From NCBI GenBank assembly GCA_951217055.1, contig OX578276.1, forward strand, positions 113,553,313 to 113,617,312: 64,000 bases of DNA, written 5' to 3'. Of the stretch, positions 11,345 through 25,600 are shown in pieces (the first letter of the stretch is position 1; each line of letters begins with the position of its first letter). This DNA comes from Gerris lacustris. Lineage: Eukaryota; Arthropoda; Insecta; Hemiptera; Gerridae. The translations under genes and the position numbers were made by a program. The notes under the pieces were generated by a model. The model was not told the DNA's origin. It saw only the letters and a program-made list of their open reading frames with translations, and did not search any database.

Positions 11345-11749
11345 CAGTAGGACCCTATTAATCCTGAACCCTCGCTAATCCGGACGATCCTTCACGGAGA
11401 ATGCATGCCACACCAATAACAATTATATCGCAAATCCCATCTCACTATAATTCTAGCGGACCTTGAAGACAATGAAAACTTGGAAAATGCACCGAAAAAT
11501 GTAAATTTTATAAAATGTGTTCAGTATAGCTAACTGTTGGAAACTATATATATGTGTAATTTACATACATATTATGTAATTGCATATTAAATTCATGCTG
11601 TACATTTAATTTATCCTTACTTATAATAATTCAAATACGGTACCTAAACATACAATTTTTTATAAAGTGTTTTACGTTATTTCTTTAAAAATCTCGCTAA
11701 TCCGGACGACTCTGTGCCTGAATTCGTCCGGATTAACGGGGTTCTACTG
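11345..11749. mobile_element. Non-autonomous pogo/Tigger element
   Basis: The 405-bp element is bounded by TA on both sides. Its termini, CAGTAGGACCCTATTAATCC and (reverse-complemented) CAGTAGAACCCCGTTAATCC, are the pogo/Tigger terminal repeat. Subterminal CTCGCTAATCCGGACGA motifs are also repeated in inverted orientation. The interior has no reading frame. Confidence 0.92.
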
Positions 11750-12223
11750 TAAGTTGTATATGGCCAAATAAAAATCACTGAAACATTGCAGAACTCTACC
11801 ATCAAACATTATGAAATCCAATGTATTATTCTTTAGCAGTTATCAGTCTCCGATGTTGTAATGTACAACATGAACGCAGGAAAGCTTATCGCAATAAAGA
11901 GGGTTATGTTTCAAAGGCTAGGTAGGTATATAATATATGAGCAACGATGTCCCTCGTACATAATATTAAGAAAGCACTGTGTGAACACTGCAAATTAAAA
12001 AATACCATTACTTATTGATCATTTAGATTAGTGACAACAAACCAGGGTTCCGTGGAACCCAAGGGTTCACATAGTCAAATTTTGGGTTCGACAAAAATCT
12101 GGAGAGAAAATATTTGAATATATTATATTCTTAGTAGAGCTTCTACAAATATAACATTGATAAAACCCTGCTATCGATAACTTATAAACGTGAGTGGAAT
12201 TAAGAGTAGCCACTGTAGAGTAA

Positions 12224-12459
12224 GGCCGCTCCCTGACTTGTCGGTACGGTATCGGTAAGCTAGTATGCCGATGCGGTAAGATTCTTCGGTCAGATTTTCT
12301 TTCGCGGTAAGGAATCGGTATACCGATTCCTTAACGCGCGGTAAAAAATCTGTACCGAATCGGTAAAACATATAGGCGCTCGGTAAAGTATCTTACCGCA
12401 TCGGCATACTAGCTTACCGATACCGCACCGATACCGTACCGACAAGTTAGGGAGCTGCC
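12224..12459. mobile_element. Harbinger-like palindromic MITE
   Basis: The 236-bp element has termini GGCCGCTCCCTGACTTGTCG and (reverse-complemented) GGCAGCTCCCTAACTTGTCG. It is flanked by a TAA direct repeat (12221-12223, 12460-12462), the PIF/Harbinger target size. The arms are complementary almost to the centre, where ggaatcggtataccgattcc is a perfect palindrome. Confidence 0.88.
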
Positions 12460-12462
12460 TAA

Positions 12463-13332
12463 AATGTCTCGAAAGTAACTCTGATTATAGCTTATTCACA
12501 GTATACATAATATGAACATATCTATTCATTAATTAATTGTTGTATATTACCTACTTCAATATAAATAAATATTTTTTTAAAAATAATATTGGTATATACC
12601 TGTCAAACATTGTACTAGGTATTACCATCGTAAACTTACATTCAATATTTTCTATAAGATCAGCTCAGTGGAAATAAAGTCAATAAATAATGTATGATAC
12701 CCAATGTCTGACTGAAACTAATACATACAAAGATTAGATCGGAGGTTCCTATATAATTATTATTGTTACTCTTGATTGTCTTATTATTTTAATAAATCAG
12801 ACGATCATTTCGATTTGCTCTACCAAACATCTTCCGTCTATTTTCAAATTATATTTTGAATAAATGAATGAATTAATGTAGGAGACGGAGGGGGCTCCTT
12901 GAAATTACAAGCTGTCTATTTCAGTCGGACTCACATCTTCACACTGTATCACAAGACCCAAGCTACTTTAAAACGCCATAATTGGCCGTATGACGTCACC
13001 TGCAACCGCATATGTCTGATCTCAGCCGCAATTATGGACCCTATATTAAAGATTATTATATAAAACGAACAGGACCCACATCATTTTAATGGCGGCCCAC
13101 ACTGTATTATTCAGGTTTACAAGCCAAACAGCCTCTATAGACAGAGATAAAAATATATATAATTCGGATAGAGCCGTAGGACTCAAAAATATGTGTTTGA
13201 AAGTTAAGAATTATTATAACTTCAGCTTACATTTAAACAAATAAACATCAACCTCGACACAAAGAGTCGGTAACCTAGGTTACTTTACTTTCTTGTACCT
13301 ATACGTAAGTAGTCATATAGGCCTGAAGAAAC
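12463..13332. other. Noncoding segment
   Basis: No coding exon could be supported. A stretch near 12890-13120 is less AT-rich but has stops in all frames. Confidence 0.45.
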
Positions 13333-13336
13333 AATT

Positions 13337-13652
13337 ACTATGTTTCCCTGAGTTTTCAAAACTGTTTTGGTATTCAAACCTCCATGGAAACAGCGATTTC
13401 AAAACGTTTTGAGTTCAAGGTCTGAACAGCAAATTTTTGGTTTTGTATTGAAACTGTTTTGAAATAATAGTATGGAAATGAGCAATGAATTGAAAATAGA
13501 ATTGAGTCGTACGCAGTTGGTATGACAACCTGACAACTATAACTAGTCTGAGAGTTTATAGTTTTAAAAATTGTAGTGAAAACTCCTCATGGACTTTTAG
13601 TTTGAAACGAAACAGTTTTCAAAACGGCTTTGAAAACTCATGGAAACGTAGT
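13337..13652. mobile_element. Foldback MITE with AATT flanks
   Basis: The termini ACTATGTTTCCCTGAGTTTT and (reverse-complemented) ACTACGTTTCCATGAGTTTT bound 316 bp. AATT occurs on both outer sides, but because it is palindromic it is weak evidence for a target duplication. The motif ATGGAAACAGCGATTT recurs inside. Confidence 0.75.
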
Positions 13653-14204
13653 AATTATCATGTTGTTAAAATTTCAGATTTTAAGATTGAGAAACTGAGC
13701 CCAAAAAAATGGATTCTACAATTGTCGTCTATAGTATATGTAGACAAAGGGAGCCTAAACTAATTCTCATTTAAAAACAAAAAATACAGATTTTGATGAA
13801 ATTCCTCATCTTAAAAGTTCAGTAAAAAATCATATTTCGATACGAAATCAAGAGCTTATATTATATCTCTATATTTAGAGCCGCGGCCCTCTTTATTGTT
13901 AGAAGTTATTTTAAACACATATAACCTGCTAAGAAGACAATACAAATATGTTTGGAGATTACTTACTATTGTTTTTAAACATTATAAATCGAGTTATATT
14001 ATATAATTAATTAAAGACAGTCTGTTATTTTATCAATTTACAAAATTTTATTATTATTTATTCTTCGCGAGTATTATTCGAACGCCTTCCCATCTTCCCG
14101 AAACTTTTGGTTTTGGCTCGTACAATTTCAATATACCTATTTTTTTTCTCAATACATTTTTATAACCATTTTTTGATGCAGTCCCCTTTAATTTTCAATT
14201 AAGT

Positions 14205-14596
14205 TTTCTATTTTTGGTCTTCAGGGGTATAATAAAAACCAACTACGTTTTTTGCGATATTTGTCCCTACTTTGGGACATTATCAAGCAATATACTTATT
14301 TCCATTGTGCATGAATTAAAATTTATTTGTCATCTCATCAATTAAAAAGTGATATTTCATACATCCCACTTCTTAATTTCGTCAATAAGAAATTCCATAA
14401 TGTAAAATAAAATTAAAATTCATATCTCACACACAAAGATACATGAGTCATGTACAGAGATTGAACTTTGACTCATAGTCATAGTACAATTATCATGGAA
14501 ATAAGTATATTGCTTGATAATGTCCCAAAGTAGGGACGAAATATCGCAAAAAACGTAGTTGGTTTTTATTATACCCCTGAAGATCAAAAATAGAAA
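14205..14596. repeat. Foldback with about 100-bp near-perfect arms
   Basis: Arm 14205-14305 is complementary to 14495-14596 with one indel and very few mismatches. The arms contain aaaaaccaactacgtttttt and tccctactttgggacat. The loop is about 190 bp. No coding sequence and no clear target duplication. Confidence 0.9.
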
Positions 14597-14829
14597 TACA
14601 TTTTTATAACGTATAACAGTGCTGAAATTATTGTGAATAAATTAACTCGTGGTTTAATTCTAAAATAATAAATAAACAAGTAGATAAGGTAAAAATTATA
14701 TTATTTATTAAAATATTTTTTACAATATTATTTATTATTTTAGTTTTCTTACTCTATGATTAAAAATCCTTATATTTATATTAAATACGCTTTAAATAGG
14801 ACAATAAGTTTAGTTCTTCTAATTTAAAC

Positions 14830-14835
14830 TTTATT
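14830..14835 (-). terminator. Candidate polyadenylation signal of the nine-exon gene
   Basis: AATAAA on the minus strand, about 390 nt after the stop codon at 15227. It would give a 3' UTR of roughly 410 nt. Other AATAAA hexamers lie further downstream (for example near 14704), so this is only the first reasonable choice. Confidence 0.4.
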
Positions 14836-15226
14836 TAATATGTTAAACATAGATATTCAATATTTGTTCTGAAAACCGTATCAGAAATACCCTAAATTAT
14901 ATAACTATTGATAAAGACGAACAAGTACTGGTATAATTTCAGTCTTTAAAGGATCCGTATGTAAAAATTTACAAAAGCACACGAAGAACATCACAAAACA
15001 ACTGCTGTGAAAAGTATAATGACATGAATTGAACTTATTTCACTGTAATCATTTTTGTTTGGTATTGAATATCAAGTTTCTTGCAAGCAACATTACTTTC
15101 TTATGTCAAAAGTTAAGCCATAAACCTGGCATTTGTGTTTACCAATGAAAAATTGGTAGCTGGAGTTCATGTGAATCCAGATTTGTTCCTGGAAACCTTG
15201 AATGTTAACAAATAGTTCTGTTTGGA

Positions 15227-15326
15227 TCAGAGGTCGTCGTCTGTTGGAATGTAGGTAGTCCCTGTTTCATCAAGGGAAAGCAGGGAATCGCTTGTTGGCA
15301 ATGTTGAGTAAGTAAGTTGAGCCATC
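15227..15326 (-). CDS. Exon 9: C-terminal tail and stop (residues 537-569)
   Basis: The acceptor is gcttttttatag. The exon encodes MAQLTYSTLPTSDSLLSLD, then a short acidic end (TDDDL) and TGA. Codon 537 (TC|G) is completed across the junction. Low complexity, regular codon use and phase agreement argue for a real terminal exon. The intron before it is about 400 bp and contains a dispersed repeat (15530-15720). Confidence 0.78.
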
Positions 15327-16562
15327 CTATAAAAAAGCAAAACATTTACTTTTAAAACGATTAAAAATAAAAAGTAAGGCAGACATGCTAAAGTTTAGAC
15401 CAAAGGTAAACACATCAAATAGAAGTTAAAAATATTGGTCCGATAAATCGAACTATAAACTTTCTCTGTATTACGAGTAAATCCCATTTAATTGATTTAT
15501 TTTTATACATATATTTAAAAAGTGTTTAACAGGTGGTTGTTTAACATTTGTATTGGGTTCTCAACAAAATCAGATTCATTTTGATCAATATCTCGGGAAA
15601 TAGATTTGTCCCGGGGAAAACTACATAATATGGTTAGATTCGTATTTAAATGGACTACATTTTGGAATTTTAATTAAAATCGTCGGAACCGTTTTCATAA
15701 ATAATTTTTTGAACAAAACGAAACCTACGATTTAGAGAAAGAAGAGGCTCCGACCATTCTCTTAGCTCGTTTATCCCGCGAGACATCTTTTCTTTTCCTT
15801 GCTTCAAACATCTTCTGAAGATTCAAATTATTTCTCCATAAGTTGGTAACGTTAGTAGCTTCACTAGGCTTGTGTGGAGTTTTAGAAGTGTCAGCGTAAG
15901 TGCTTCCGTCGTTTCTTAAAAGTCTGCTACTATTCCGCAGACGTTCTTCCAGCAGGAGTGGCTCCAATTCATTTGGAGTTTGATCTTTCGACCGACCCAA
16001 GTAATGTTCATTTCCTTGAGGAGACATCGAACGAGTTGTGTTGTAGTCTTCTGTTTGGTAATGCGGCAATGTTTCAGTGTAAAAATCAATAGACGTGGAT
16101 GGCTGTTCTATTGAAATAGGAACATTGTCACGATGCTTCTGGCATAGGCTTGATATATTTCGACTAACACTAAAATCATGATACCCAGTAGATGATGAAA
16201 AATTACGTCTTTCAGATAAATATATACTATTGATACTTATATCGCTAATAGCATGCTTAAAGTCACATTCATCTACTTCCGTTTGCTTCACTTCATCTTT
16301 ATTATCATGAGGTTCTTTAGGTTTCGAGGTATTTATGTCTAGAGATGTATAGCTGCTTTCATTTTTGTACATACAGTTGTAAATAGTGCTTAAGAAAACA
16401 CTTAGCAATGCCATTGAACCAAGCACTGCTGCTGGAAGCCACTGTTTTAAAATTTAAGGAAATTACTAGTTAAATTCTCACTAAAAATAAATTTATTTTT
16501 TTCCTATTTTTTAGGAAATGCTTATATTTCAGAGAAATATAAGCATATTTGTCTGAGAAGCG

Positions 16563-16640
<78 letters not shown>

Positions 16641-19600
16641 CTATTCGATCTATGGAATCTATTTATTATTAAAGTTGATACCACCTAATTATTAATTTAA
16701 GTTTTTAATTGGATACTAGATTTTAAGTTTATTATCTTTCTATACTCTGTATTATAAATATTGTAAGTTCAGACTTTACTGCTAAAGGTTTTCAGCGTAC
16801 GCCTTGAAAGCAAAACTTTTTATTATCCACAAAAACTGGTAATTTACATACGAATCGGATATATCACCAATACACTGAAAGTTTTATGCATATATATTAT
16901 TATAATTTCAATTATGAATCAGAATAATGCGCAAAAAACATATAATGTTCTTTATGGTCAATGATTTCTTTAGTGTAATGATTTTAAAACTTAAAAGTCT
17001 GTCCGAAACACTCGGACATACTTTTCTCTTATAATATGTTTAAGTGTCATATTTAAAACGTTTCTAATCATTATAAAATGGCGGAAAACAAGAATAATAC
17101 AAAATATTAGGTAAAATCCGTAAATAAAAACAAATAAATAAAATCAACTAATTTACTATGATACAAATTTATAGCCATTAATATACTGCTTTAAAAGGAT
17201 ACGGTAAATGGTAATAGACAAATCACGGATTCTCTAAAGCTAGGTGTAACATCGCGAATAGTATAAACCACTTCTTCGATGGTTTCTTCAAATGAAGTTG
17301 TTGGCCCGAATCGAGACACCGTGCACAAATGAATCTTGAGAGCTGTAGGGCGAATATGATTGGTTGTAGAAGACCAGCCTTCGTTGCAAATGCATCTTCC
17401 AGTGAAAATACTCTTATTACCGTTGTGACATACTATAAAGTCAAACTCCTGAAATAATTATTAAACTTAAATGTATCTATTTAGTGGTGAAAAAAAATTG
17501 TAGGGGTTGTTTGCTAAGGTAATCCAGTTTGAATATATTGAATACAATATTGAACTTGTTTCTTTAAATTGTTTAAATTCTAAAAAAACACATATTTTCC
17601 TTTAACCTGGTAAGTGTTCTACAACACCGTAAAAAAAAAACAATAAAATAAGTTCTGTCCCAATTTTAGTGTTAATACATTTTAGAAGCTGGTATATTAT
17701 ACATATTTATTTGTTTATAAATTTTTGTATTCAAGCAATATCAACACTATATTTTTATTATTTATTTGTTGATAGAACTTTAATTGTAACTGTTCATTTT
17801 AAAGGAACTTTTTATTCCTATCTAGCATCCAGTATAAGGATAATCTGATATTTTAATTGTCTGTTTTAATTAATTTAATTTTCAACTATCCCCTCATTAG
17901 TAAATTAATTTAATTTTAATTACCCTCTAATTAGTAAATTAATTTAATTTTAATTACCCTCTAATTAGTAAATTAATTTAACTATAACATGGGTATGTTT
18001 TAGATCTGGGGTACGGAAGAATTTTCTTTCACACAAAACACGATATGAAAAATGTGATGCTCTTAAATATCGTGCCAGGAAATTAGAATATGATAGGAGG
18101 TAGACTGGTTTTCACTTTTATTCATGAAGTACCACATTTCGCAGATAGAAGTTCTAAATTTTATATAAAATGATATCAGAGCTCCTAGCAGACCAAATGG
18201 TAATTAAAATGGAATAATGTTTCATTTTTAACTCCTTAAAAATTAGCCCCCCATATGTATCAAATACCTTACCAACTATCAATAAGAAAATACACATTTC
18301 CTAACATACTCAATCACAAAAATAGAACTAAATTCTGCTTTAAAAAAAGCAACACGTCACCAGGACATGACACAATACATTATGACATGCTAAATCATCA
18401 AAATATTTACTTCTATATTTAATCAAATTTGGATATCTCAAAACATACCGGAATCATGGAAAATTTTAATAATTATCCCTATTAAAAAAACAAATAAACC
18501 CTCTCTTCAAGCTTCATCATACAGACCAATTTCTTTATCTTCATGTGTTTTAAAAACATTTGAAAAAATCATCAAAAATAGACTTGAATGGTGGTTGGAA
18601 TCACAAGACAAATTACCAAAATCTCAAAAAGGTTTTAGAAAAGGAAAATCAGTTTTAGAAAATCAATGTAAATTAGTAACAGATATCCAAACGGCTTTTA
18701 CCACAAAAAAACAGTCTTTGCTGTATTAATTGATATTGTAGGAGCTTACGACAATGTAGATTTAAATATATTACACAAAAAAATTGCTTAAACATCCCTA
18801 CCTCTCTGGCAAATTTAATGATAAAATTGATATCACATCGAACATTACATTTACGATTAAATGGAGAAATAATCAATACAAGAATTGCACAAAAAGGAAT
18901 ACCTCAGGGATCAATTTTGAGTCCATTAGAATATATTATCTATACTTTCGATTTAGCAAATATTATTTTACCTAATACATCTATTCTCCAATTTGCTGAC
19001 GATGTAATTCTCTATAACACAGGAAAATCTCTTAACAGATTAACAAATAAAATATCTAAATCCTTAAAATTAGTTCAAAAATTTACAAAAGGTAATGGTT
19101 TGGAAATATCTGAAGATAAATCCGAATGCTGTGTCTTTTCAAGAAAAATAAATATAGAATTACACAACGAAATTAATTTTCAAAATTTAACATTAAAAAG
19201 AAAATCTGTAGTAAGATTTCTCGGACTCTATATAGATCAGAAACTATCATGGAAGCAACACATAATGATTACAGTACAAAAATGTGAAAATTATTTAAAT
19301 ATTATGTAATACATTTGCAACTTATCATGGGGATCTTACCCAAAAACAATGATCACCTTTTATAGAGCCACAATAAGAGCATGCATAGATTTTGGTGCAC
19401 CAATGTATGGTAATGCAAGAAACTATCTAATAAATATACTTGATAAAATACAATTTAAAGCAATTAGATTAAGTATGAGTTATTTGAAAACAACACCAAT
19501 TGACATTATTCTAGCCGAATCATGTTAACCACCATTAAATCTTAGAAGACAATACCTATAGCTGATTCTCTATTCTTAAAATAATTCTCCTTAGATTCAG

Positions 19601-22600
19601 AAATAATACCTCAAATAATCGAATTATCCAACAAATATAACTCAGGACATAACTTTTGGAGATCTAAAACAGCACCATTAATAACAACAAGTTATAACAA
19701 ACTTCATCCAAAATTAATTAACATTCATCAAAATAAAATTTTACCACTTTACCAAACCAATTTTTCGGCCCTTAATCAAACCATCAAAGTTTACCTCACA
19801 GATACTAAAGACTATTTAATTAACCCAGAATTAATCCTTACAGAAAAACTTGATTCAATACATCCCAAAGGAACATATTGCATATTCACAGATGGATCTA
19901 AAAAACCAAATAAAACTGGTTGCTCTTATTATGATCCATAATTATAAAATATGGAGAAGGGTACAATTGTCCAGATATCATGGGATATTTGGTGCTGAAT
20001 ATACAGGCATTTTAAAAGCAATCGAATATATTGATTCGCTAAATAACGACGATACAAATTACACCATTATCTGTGATAATCAAAGTAGTATTTTAAAATA
20101 GATGATATCTCTATATAAATCAAAGAAAATAGATCATGTAAGCATGCAAATTTTAAATAAACTATAAAATATATCACAACATAAAACAATCGATTTTATA
20201 TGGATATCTTACCAAGGCATTTCTGGAAATGAAATAGCCGACAAATTAGCTAAAGAACCTACAAAAATAGAACTTGACAAGAAAATTTTAAATACTGATA
20301 TAAAATCTTTTCTCAAATGCGACATGAAAAATAAATGGTATAATTACTATAAAGAAAATAATAAAGGTTCTAATCATAAAAAATACAACCCTAACATAAT
20401 TAAAACACCATGGTTTTGGAAATATAATATAAATCGATGTGATATCATTAAAATCAATAGAATGAGGAGTTTTCACTGTAGATGTATACAATATAACTAT
20501 ATGATTGGATTAAGCGATTCACCTATTTGTTTCAGCTGTCTAACAAAAGAAGAAAATATCCAGCACATTCTCACTGAATGTACCGGAAATATAGAAAAAA
20601 GAAAAAGCTTTATTCAGAATTTAACATAGAAGAATGCTTCCATAACAAAAAAAATTTTAGAAATATTATTTTAAAAAAAAATTAAAGATTTAAAGAAGAC
20701 TATAAAATTCACAGAAGACATTAATTATAAACCATAACCATATACTGCACCTAATAAGTAAAAATTTATAAATGCCAAATGTGAGGTTTCTATACCTCAC
20801 ATCTGGAAAGCCAACCTGATTTGAGTTTTCTGCGGTTTCCTCAATCAACAAAGCAAATGCTGAGTTGACTCCACAAAAGTCGGCCGCAGCCGCATTAGGA
20901 ACAAAATGACCTTGACAATTGTTACTACCCACGTTATCCAATTAAAATCATTATTTAAAATGGCTGCAGTTACCCTTACTATTGTTAACTTTTGCCAAAA
21001 AAAAACAACTTCTTAAGATCCATTTACTATATCAATTAGACAAATGTAAATACTGGTTGTCCCCCTTCACGGAAAATCATTGAAATGTCGATATAATCCA
21101 ATACAATGCCAAAACCTTGTATCCATGATTCAATGTTTTTACATAGTATAGAGAAAATAAGTATTTTTTAAACTAATTGCATTTAAATTGTGTGGTATGA
21201 GTATTCGGCAACTTCACAACGGAGCAAAGCCTTTTTGGTTAACTCATTTATTTTATGAATTATAGATTATGTTTTAAGGTAAAAAGTTATACAGGATTTT
21301 ATTAAAAGTTATAAAAGAAAATTGAATACGTTAGATGGATGTAAATCTTGATCAACACCTCGCCCAGAATTCAATGTTCTGATGTCGTCTTCGTTGATGA
21401 TCGGTTCCAAATTATCACACCTATTTCCCTCTGGCGCATAAACCTTCATGGAACCGATAAAGGAATTTGTAAATTAAATTTTTGTAATTCTTATGATATA
21501 CATATACCGAAAAATGAGAATGAATAACTCAATGTACGATATAATTGTATGATTCATGTAAAACAGTTTTATTAGAATTAAATTTAAAACATACATGAAT
21601 GTAAAAGAACTTAACTTAATTATTATAGGTTTATGAACTGCATTTATTTATGAAGTTAACATGGATTACTGAAAAAAAATATTGTATGTTATTGAATATT
21701 TATGAATTATTGTAGTGTTCTTCATATTATTTTAAAGAATCGGTCCAATAAATCGAATAAAAAGTTTTCATATATACCTAGATATCATATTTAAATTCCA
21801 AAATAACTCATTTACTTGATTGACTTTCAAAATTGTCGTAACCGTTTGCGAGTAGTAGTTTATTTCACGTTTGTTTTATTTATGGAGTTTTATGGGGTAA
21901 ATAGAAGGTAACAAAAATTCGTCAATTTCTACCTCAAGGTATGATATTTCTGAAACTGTATGCTAAATTTCATCAAATATCAGTCTGTAGCCTTTTTTTA
22001 TTAAAAAAAAAACCGACATTTTTTAAAATCCTCTTTTTTGGACTCTGGGGACCTCAAAACGTATAAATCCAAAATCAAATTTTCACCCCATCACAATACT
22101 TTCTTTATATAAATATATAGTATACTTCTAACGTAGAAAGTAAAGATCATACATGAAAAAATAAACTTTATAAATTACTTATTACTATTACTATTAACAT
22201 TTTAAGTTGTGTTAGATAACGTGATCATGTCGATTAGACTTTTCTAATTATCTAATCTAAAAATGTAACACATTTATATGACTTAAAAATAAAAGTATTA
22301 TATTTTATCTGACTCACTAGGTGGGGTAGGTCTGTTTTCTGGTTTTTTGATTTGGTCTCATTACATTTAGGTGCAGCAAGACATCTACGATCGGAGTTAC
22401 TATAGAAAAGCATCTGACCATTATATTTTCTACTGCAGTCCACTGGTCTGCATTTATCTAATGGATCCTCGTCAATGTAAGCGCATTTCCTCACCCTCGT
22501 AGTCTCAGAATCATAATATGCTGCAATTATTTCATAAGGGTAAAACTTGTATTTGAAGAGAGGAGGAATGGAAATTACATTTCAGAAATAGCGTTTCTAA

Positions 22601-25600
22601 AATGAATAAAGATTATTTTAAAATTTTGTCCAAAATAAAGACTATGTAGCAATTCAAATAAGAATTAGTGGAAAATGCCTGGCTCTTTATCACGTGGTAT
22701 TTTACAGGGTATTTTTAACCAACAATTTCTATTTAAATAACTTGGGACTGTCTGTCTGTTTCCCTTTGTTAATTATAATTTTATTTAAATTTAAATTTAA
22801 ACTTTCCGCAGTATGAATGCTACCTAAAAACTTAAAAATAACTTGGGACGTGAAGAAAGTCTTAGAATCGAACATACGTGCCTTCATCAATGTGATGTCA
22901 ACAAAATGTGTGCTTTAATACAGACTAGCTCCTCCACTTTAATTGCCCATAATTTGAGAACTTATATCAATATTGAACAAAACTTTAGAGTATTTGTTAA
23001 TGCAATAATGATAATTAGAAACTTAATCTTATTACTAAAATAAGACTTTCTCTCGGCTGGTTTGAATAGAAATTTGCTTTTGCTGAGTATAACCTGTTCA
23101 GGACTGCCTGAACTCTAGTCTTTATAGTATAGTCAAATAATAAATGTAAATAATTTAGTTATATTTAATGTAGTACTTATATTGCTACATTCTCAATACG
23201 AGATCTGCATCGCATCGCGCCCTAAAACCCAGGTTCATTCTTCCACTAATAGGAGCATAGTGACTGGAAGAGAGTTTAAGATTTTTTTTTTACTTACTTG
23301 GGTGTTAAACCAGCTTTTATTTTAGTTATTTCACTTTTTAACCTGACATTCAGCTAGTTTATTGGTTATATATCCAGAAAAATGTATGTAATATATATAA
23401 CTCTGCCTGGTCCTGGCATTCATCAGTGGAGTTATACTCAAGCTTTGGAATCTTCCAATATTCCAATCTTCTCCAATTGAGTGGTATATCAAATGTCTAT
23501 TTTATATATATAATGACAAATACAGTTCATTTGCTTATGGTTCTTTTCTTTATTTAATTAGATTTCATGGAGAACCGGGTCCTAGCATTTAAAGTCCTTC
23601 CTAATGAATACCTATATATTTTTACCATGACAGTATAGGTTTTAGGGAGATCTGATTTCAGCTTGGAAACATTAAATAAAAATTATATAGTCATAAAGGA
23701 GCAAACCTTGTCACGAGTGATAGAGATATTGCTCTAAATAGTCACTCGATTTCTTCTTCGAATTATTCACACACCATCCAACCAATAAACCATTATATAG
23801 TTTATGTCCTATGCAAATGATTTGCCAGGTAAAATTATACAAATATTTATGTTACAAACTACCAGTAGTTCCATAAACTGTTTTTTTTTAAAATAAAGCA
23901 AGCAGTAAATATATATTGCTTATTCAATACCCCCCCCCCCCCCCCCCGATGAGCAGAACCTTCCTAATGGCTAAGGTTGGCGCCTTATTCAAGAAGCCAA
24001 TCCGCCCCTGTCTAAACCTGGCCTGTATAAAAGTACTATTGAAAATTGCAGGGTTTTTTCAGTTTCAGTTCATTTACTACACTTAATAATGTAAATGTAT
24101 AATAACGAAGATGATGTAAATGTAATTACGAAGATGGTGTGCAACGCAGTTATTAAATCAACCGATATAATTGTGTCTTGTTTGAAACTATGTGCAATTT
24201 AATTTCTAATGCATATTAAGATAAGACCTATTATTATAATAATGTATGTAACACATTAGCTTTTTTATAATAATAATATATTATAAAATGCGAAACGATA
24301 CGATACTTGTAATAGATGGCGCGATGTGACGTGGTGTCAAGGTGGTATCAAAGCTAATTTTAGTTCTGAGTTCCTTTACTTTACCATCTGGATCTCTGAA
24401 CCAGATACCAACCAAGCATTCTCCTATCCTATTATATACGTACTGAAACAAACAGATGTTTTTAAAAATATGTATAAAGTAAAGAATGATAAGTCTTAAA
24501 CTAATTAAATTAAATTATTTTATATTAAACACATAATGCAAGTTTAAACACATAATTATATAAGGTTTCCTCCCAAATTTTGATCCCTATGTGTTTGATT
24601 CACTTATTCAATTCATTATATATTCTCCATACCATGTCACCTTGTTGTACCAAATATATTTGTTACATCACCAACATCAATTTTTTTACAAAATCTTCCG
24701 ACGAGCAAATAAATAAACAAAGGTCATCAAATTGAATTTGGCGACCACAGGACGATGCGCCTGGGTAGAGCTGTCTGCTCTAGCAATAGTTCCTTGCTTC
24801 CATCGAGTCTCCTCATAGTAGGAACATAAGATAAGAGACGCGAGAGCGAGAGAACGAACTCTCCCCCCATTTTAACCCCCTCCCCTTCTTTTACTCTCTC
24901 CTTCCTAATAATATCTTTATTGCATTGCAATACACGTCCTCCGCCTCTGTCACAATTACTATGAAAAGCTTTTTATTGTCTGACCCATTTGATTGCGGAT
25001 GACAGGGTGTTTTATGTTGCGCATACTGCGATACTTGGCAGGATCAGTCTGAAAATACTTCCAGTGAATTGGTTCCATTATCCGCAACCAAAGTTTGAGG
25101 GATTCCAAACGTTGTAATTATTTTCCAGGCCTTTTGACAGCCTATGCCAACAAAGTCGACTTCTCTTTAGAGGCTTTTTGGCCCGAGTCAAAGGGGACGG
25201 GAGGATCATTGAGTCATGGCAATGAGATGCTCGCCTCGAAGGGCGAGAGTGTGGATGCGACTACTTCGCCTCGGGTATTCTCGTCGAGTATAATCGGCGA
25301 GGATACTCCACCAGAGTGTGGAGGGGCCTTTAGAGTTATTCAGTCAAATTCTAATGAGAGTCTTCCAGACTGAGATCGAGAGAGACCATATATCGTAGAG
25401 AATAAAGACTGTTGCTTAATACTTTACTTTTATTTATCTAAAATGAACTTATGTACCTAAATCCATTCAGACGCACTTATATCTTTTATTCAAGAGATCA
25501 AGAACGCCTCATCGTTTATTTCTTTATTACGTGTAATTAAAGTAGCCCAATTGAAAAATAGTTTTTTGAAGATCTGATTATCTAGCTGCAATAGCAAAAT

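Noticed and set aside
15725..16426. A stand-alone 233-codon gene
   Set aside because: The apparent first codon is GTG, and the frame stays open upstream to a clear splice acceptor at 16442. It is exon 8 of the larger gene.
15729..16441. Last exon of an SLC22/MFS transporter, suggested by WLPAAVLGSMALL
   Set aside because: Upstream exons in phase encode a Cys-rich ectodomain and signal peptide with no other transmembrane helices.
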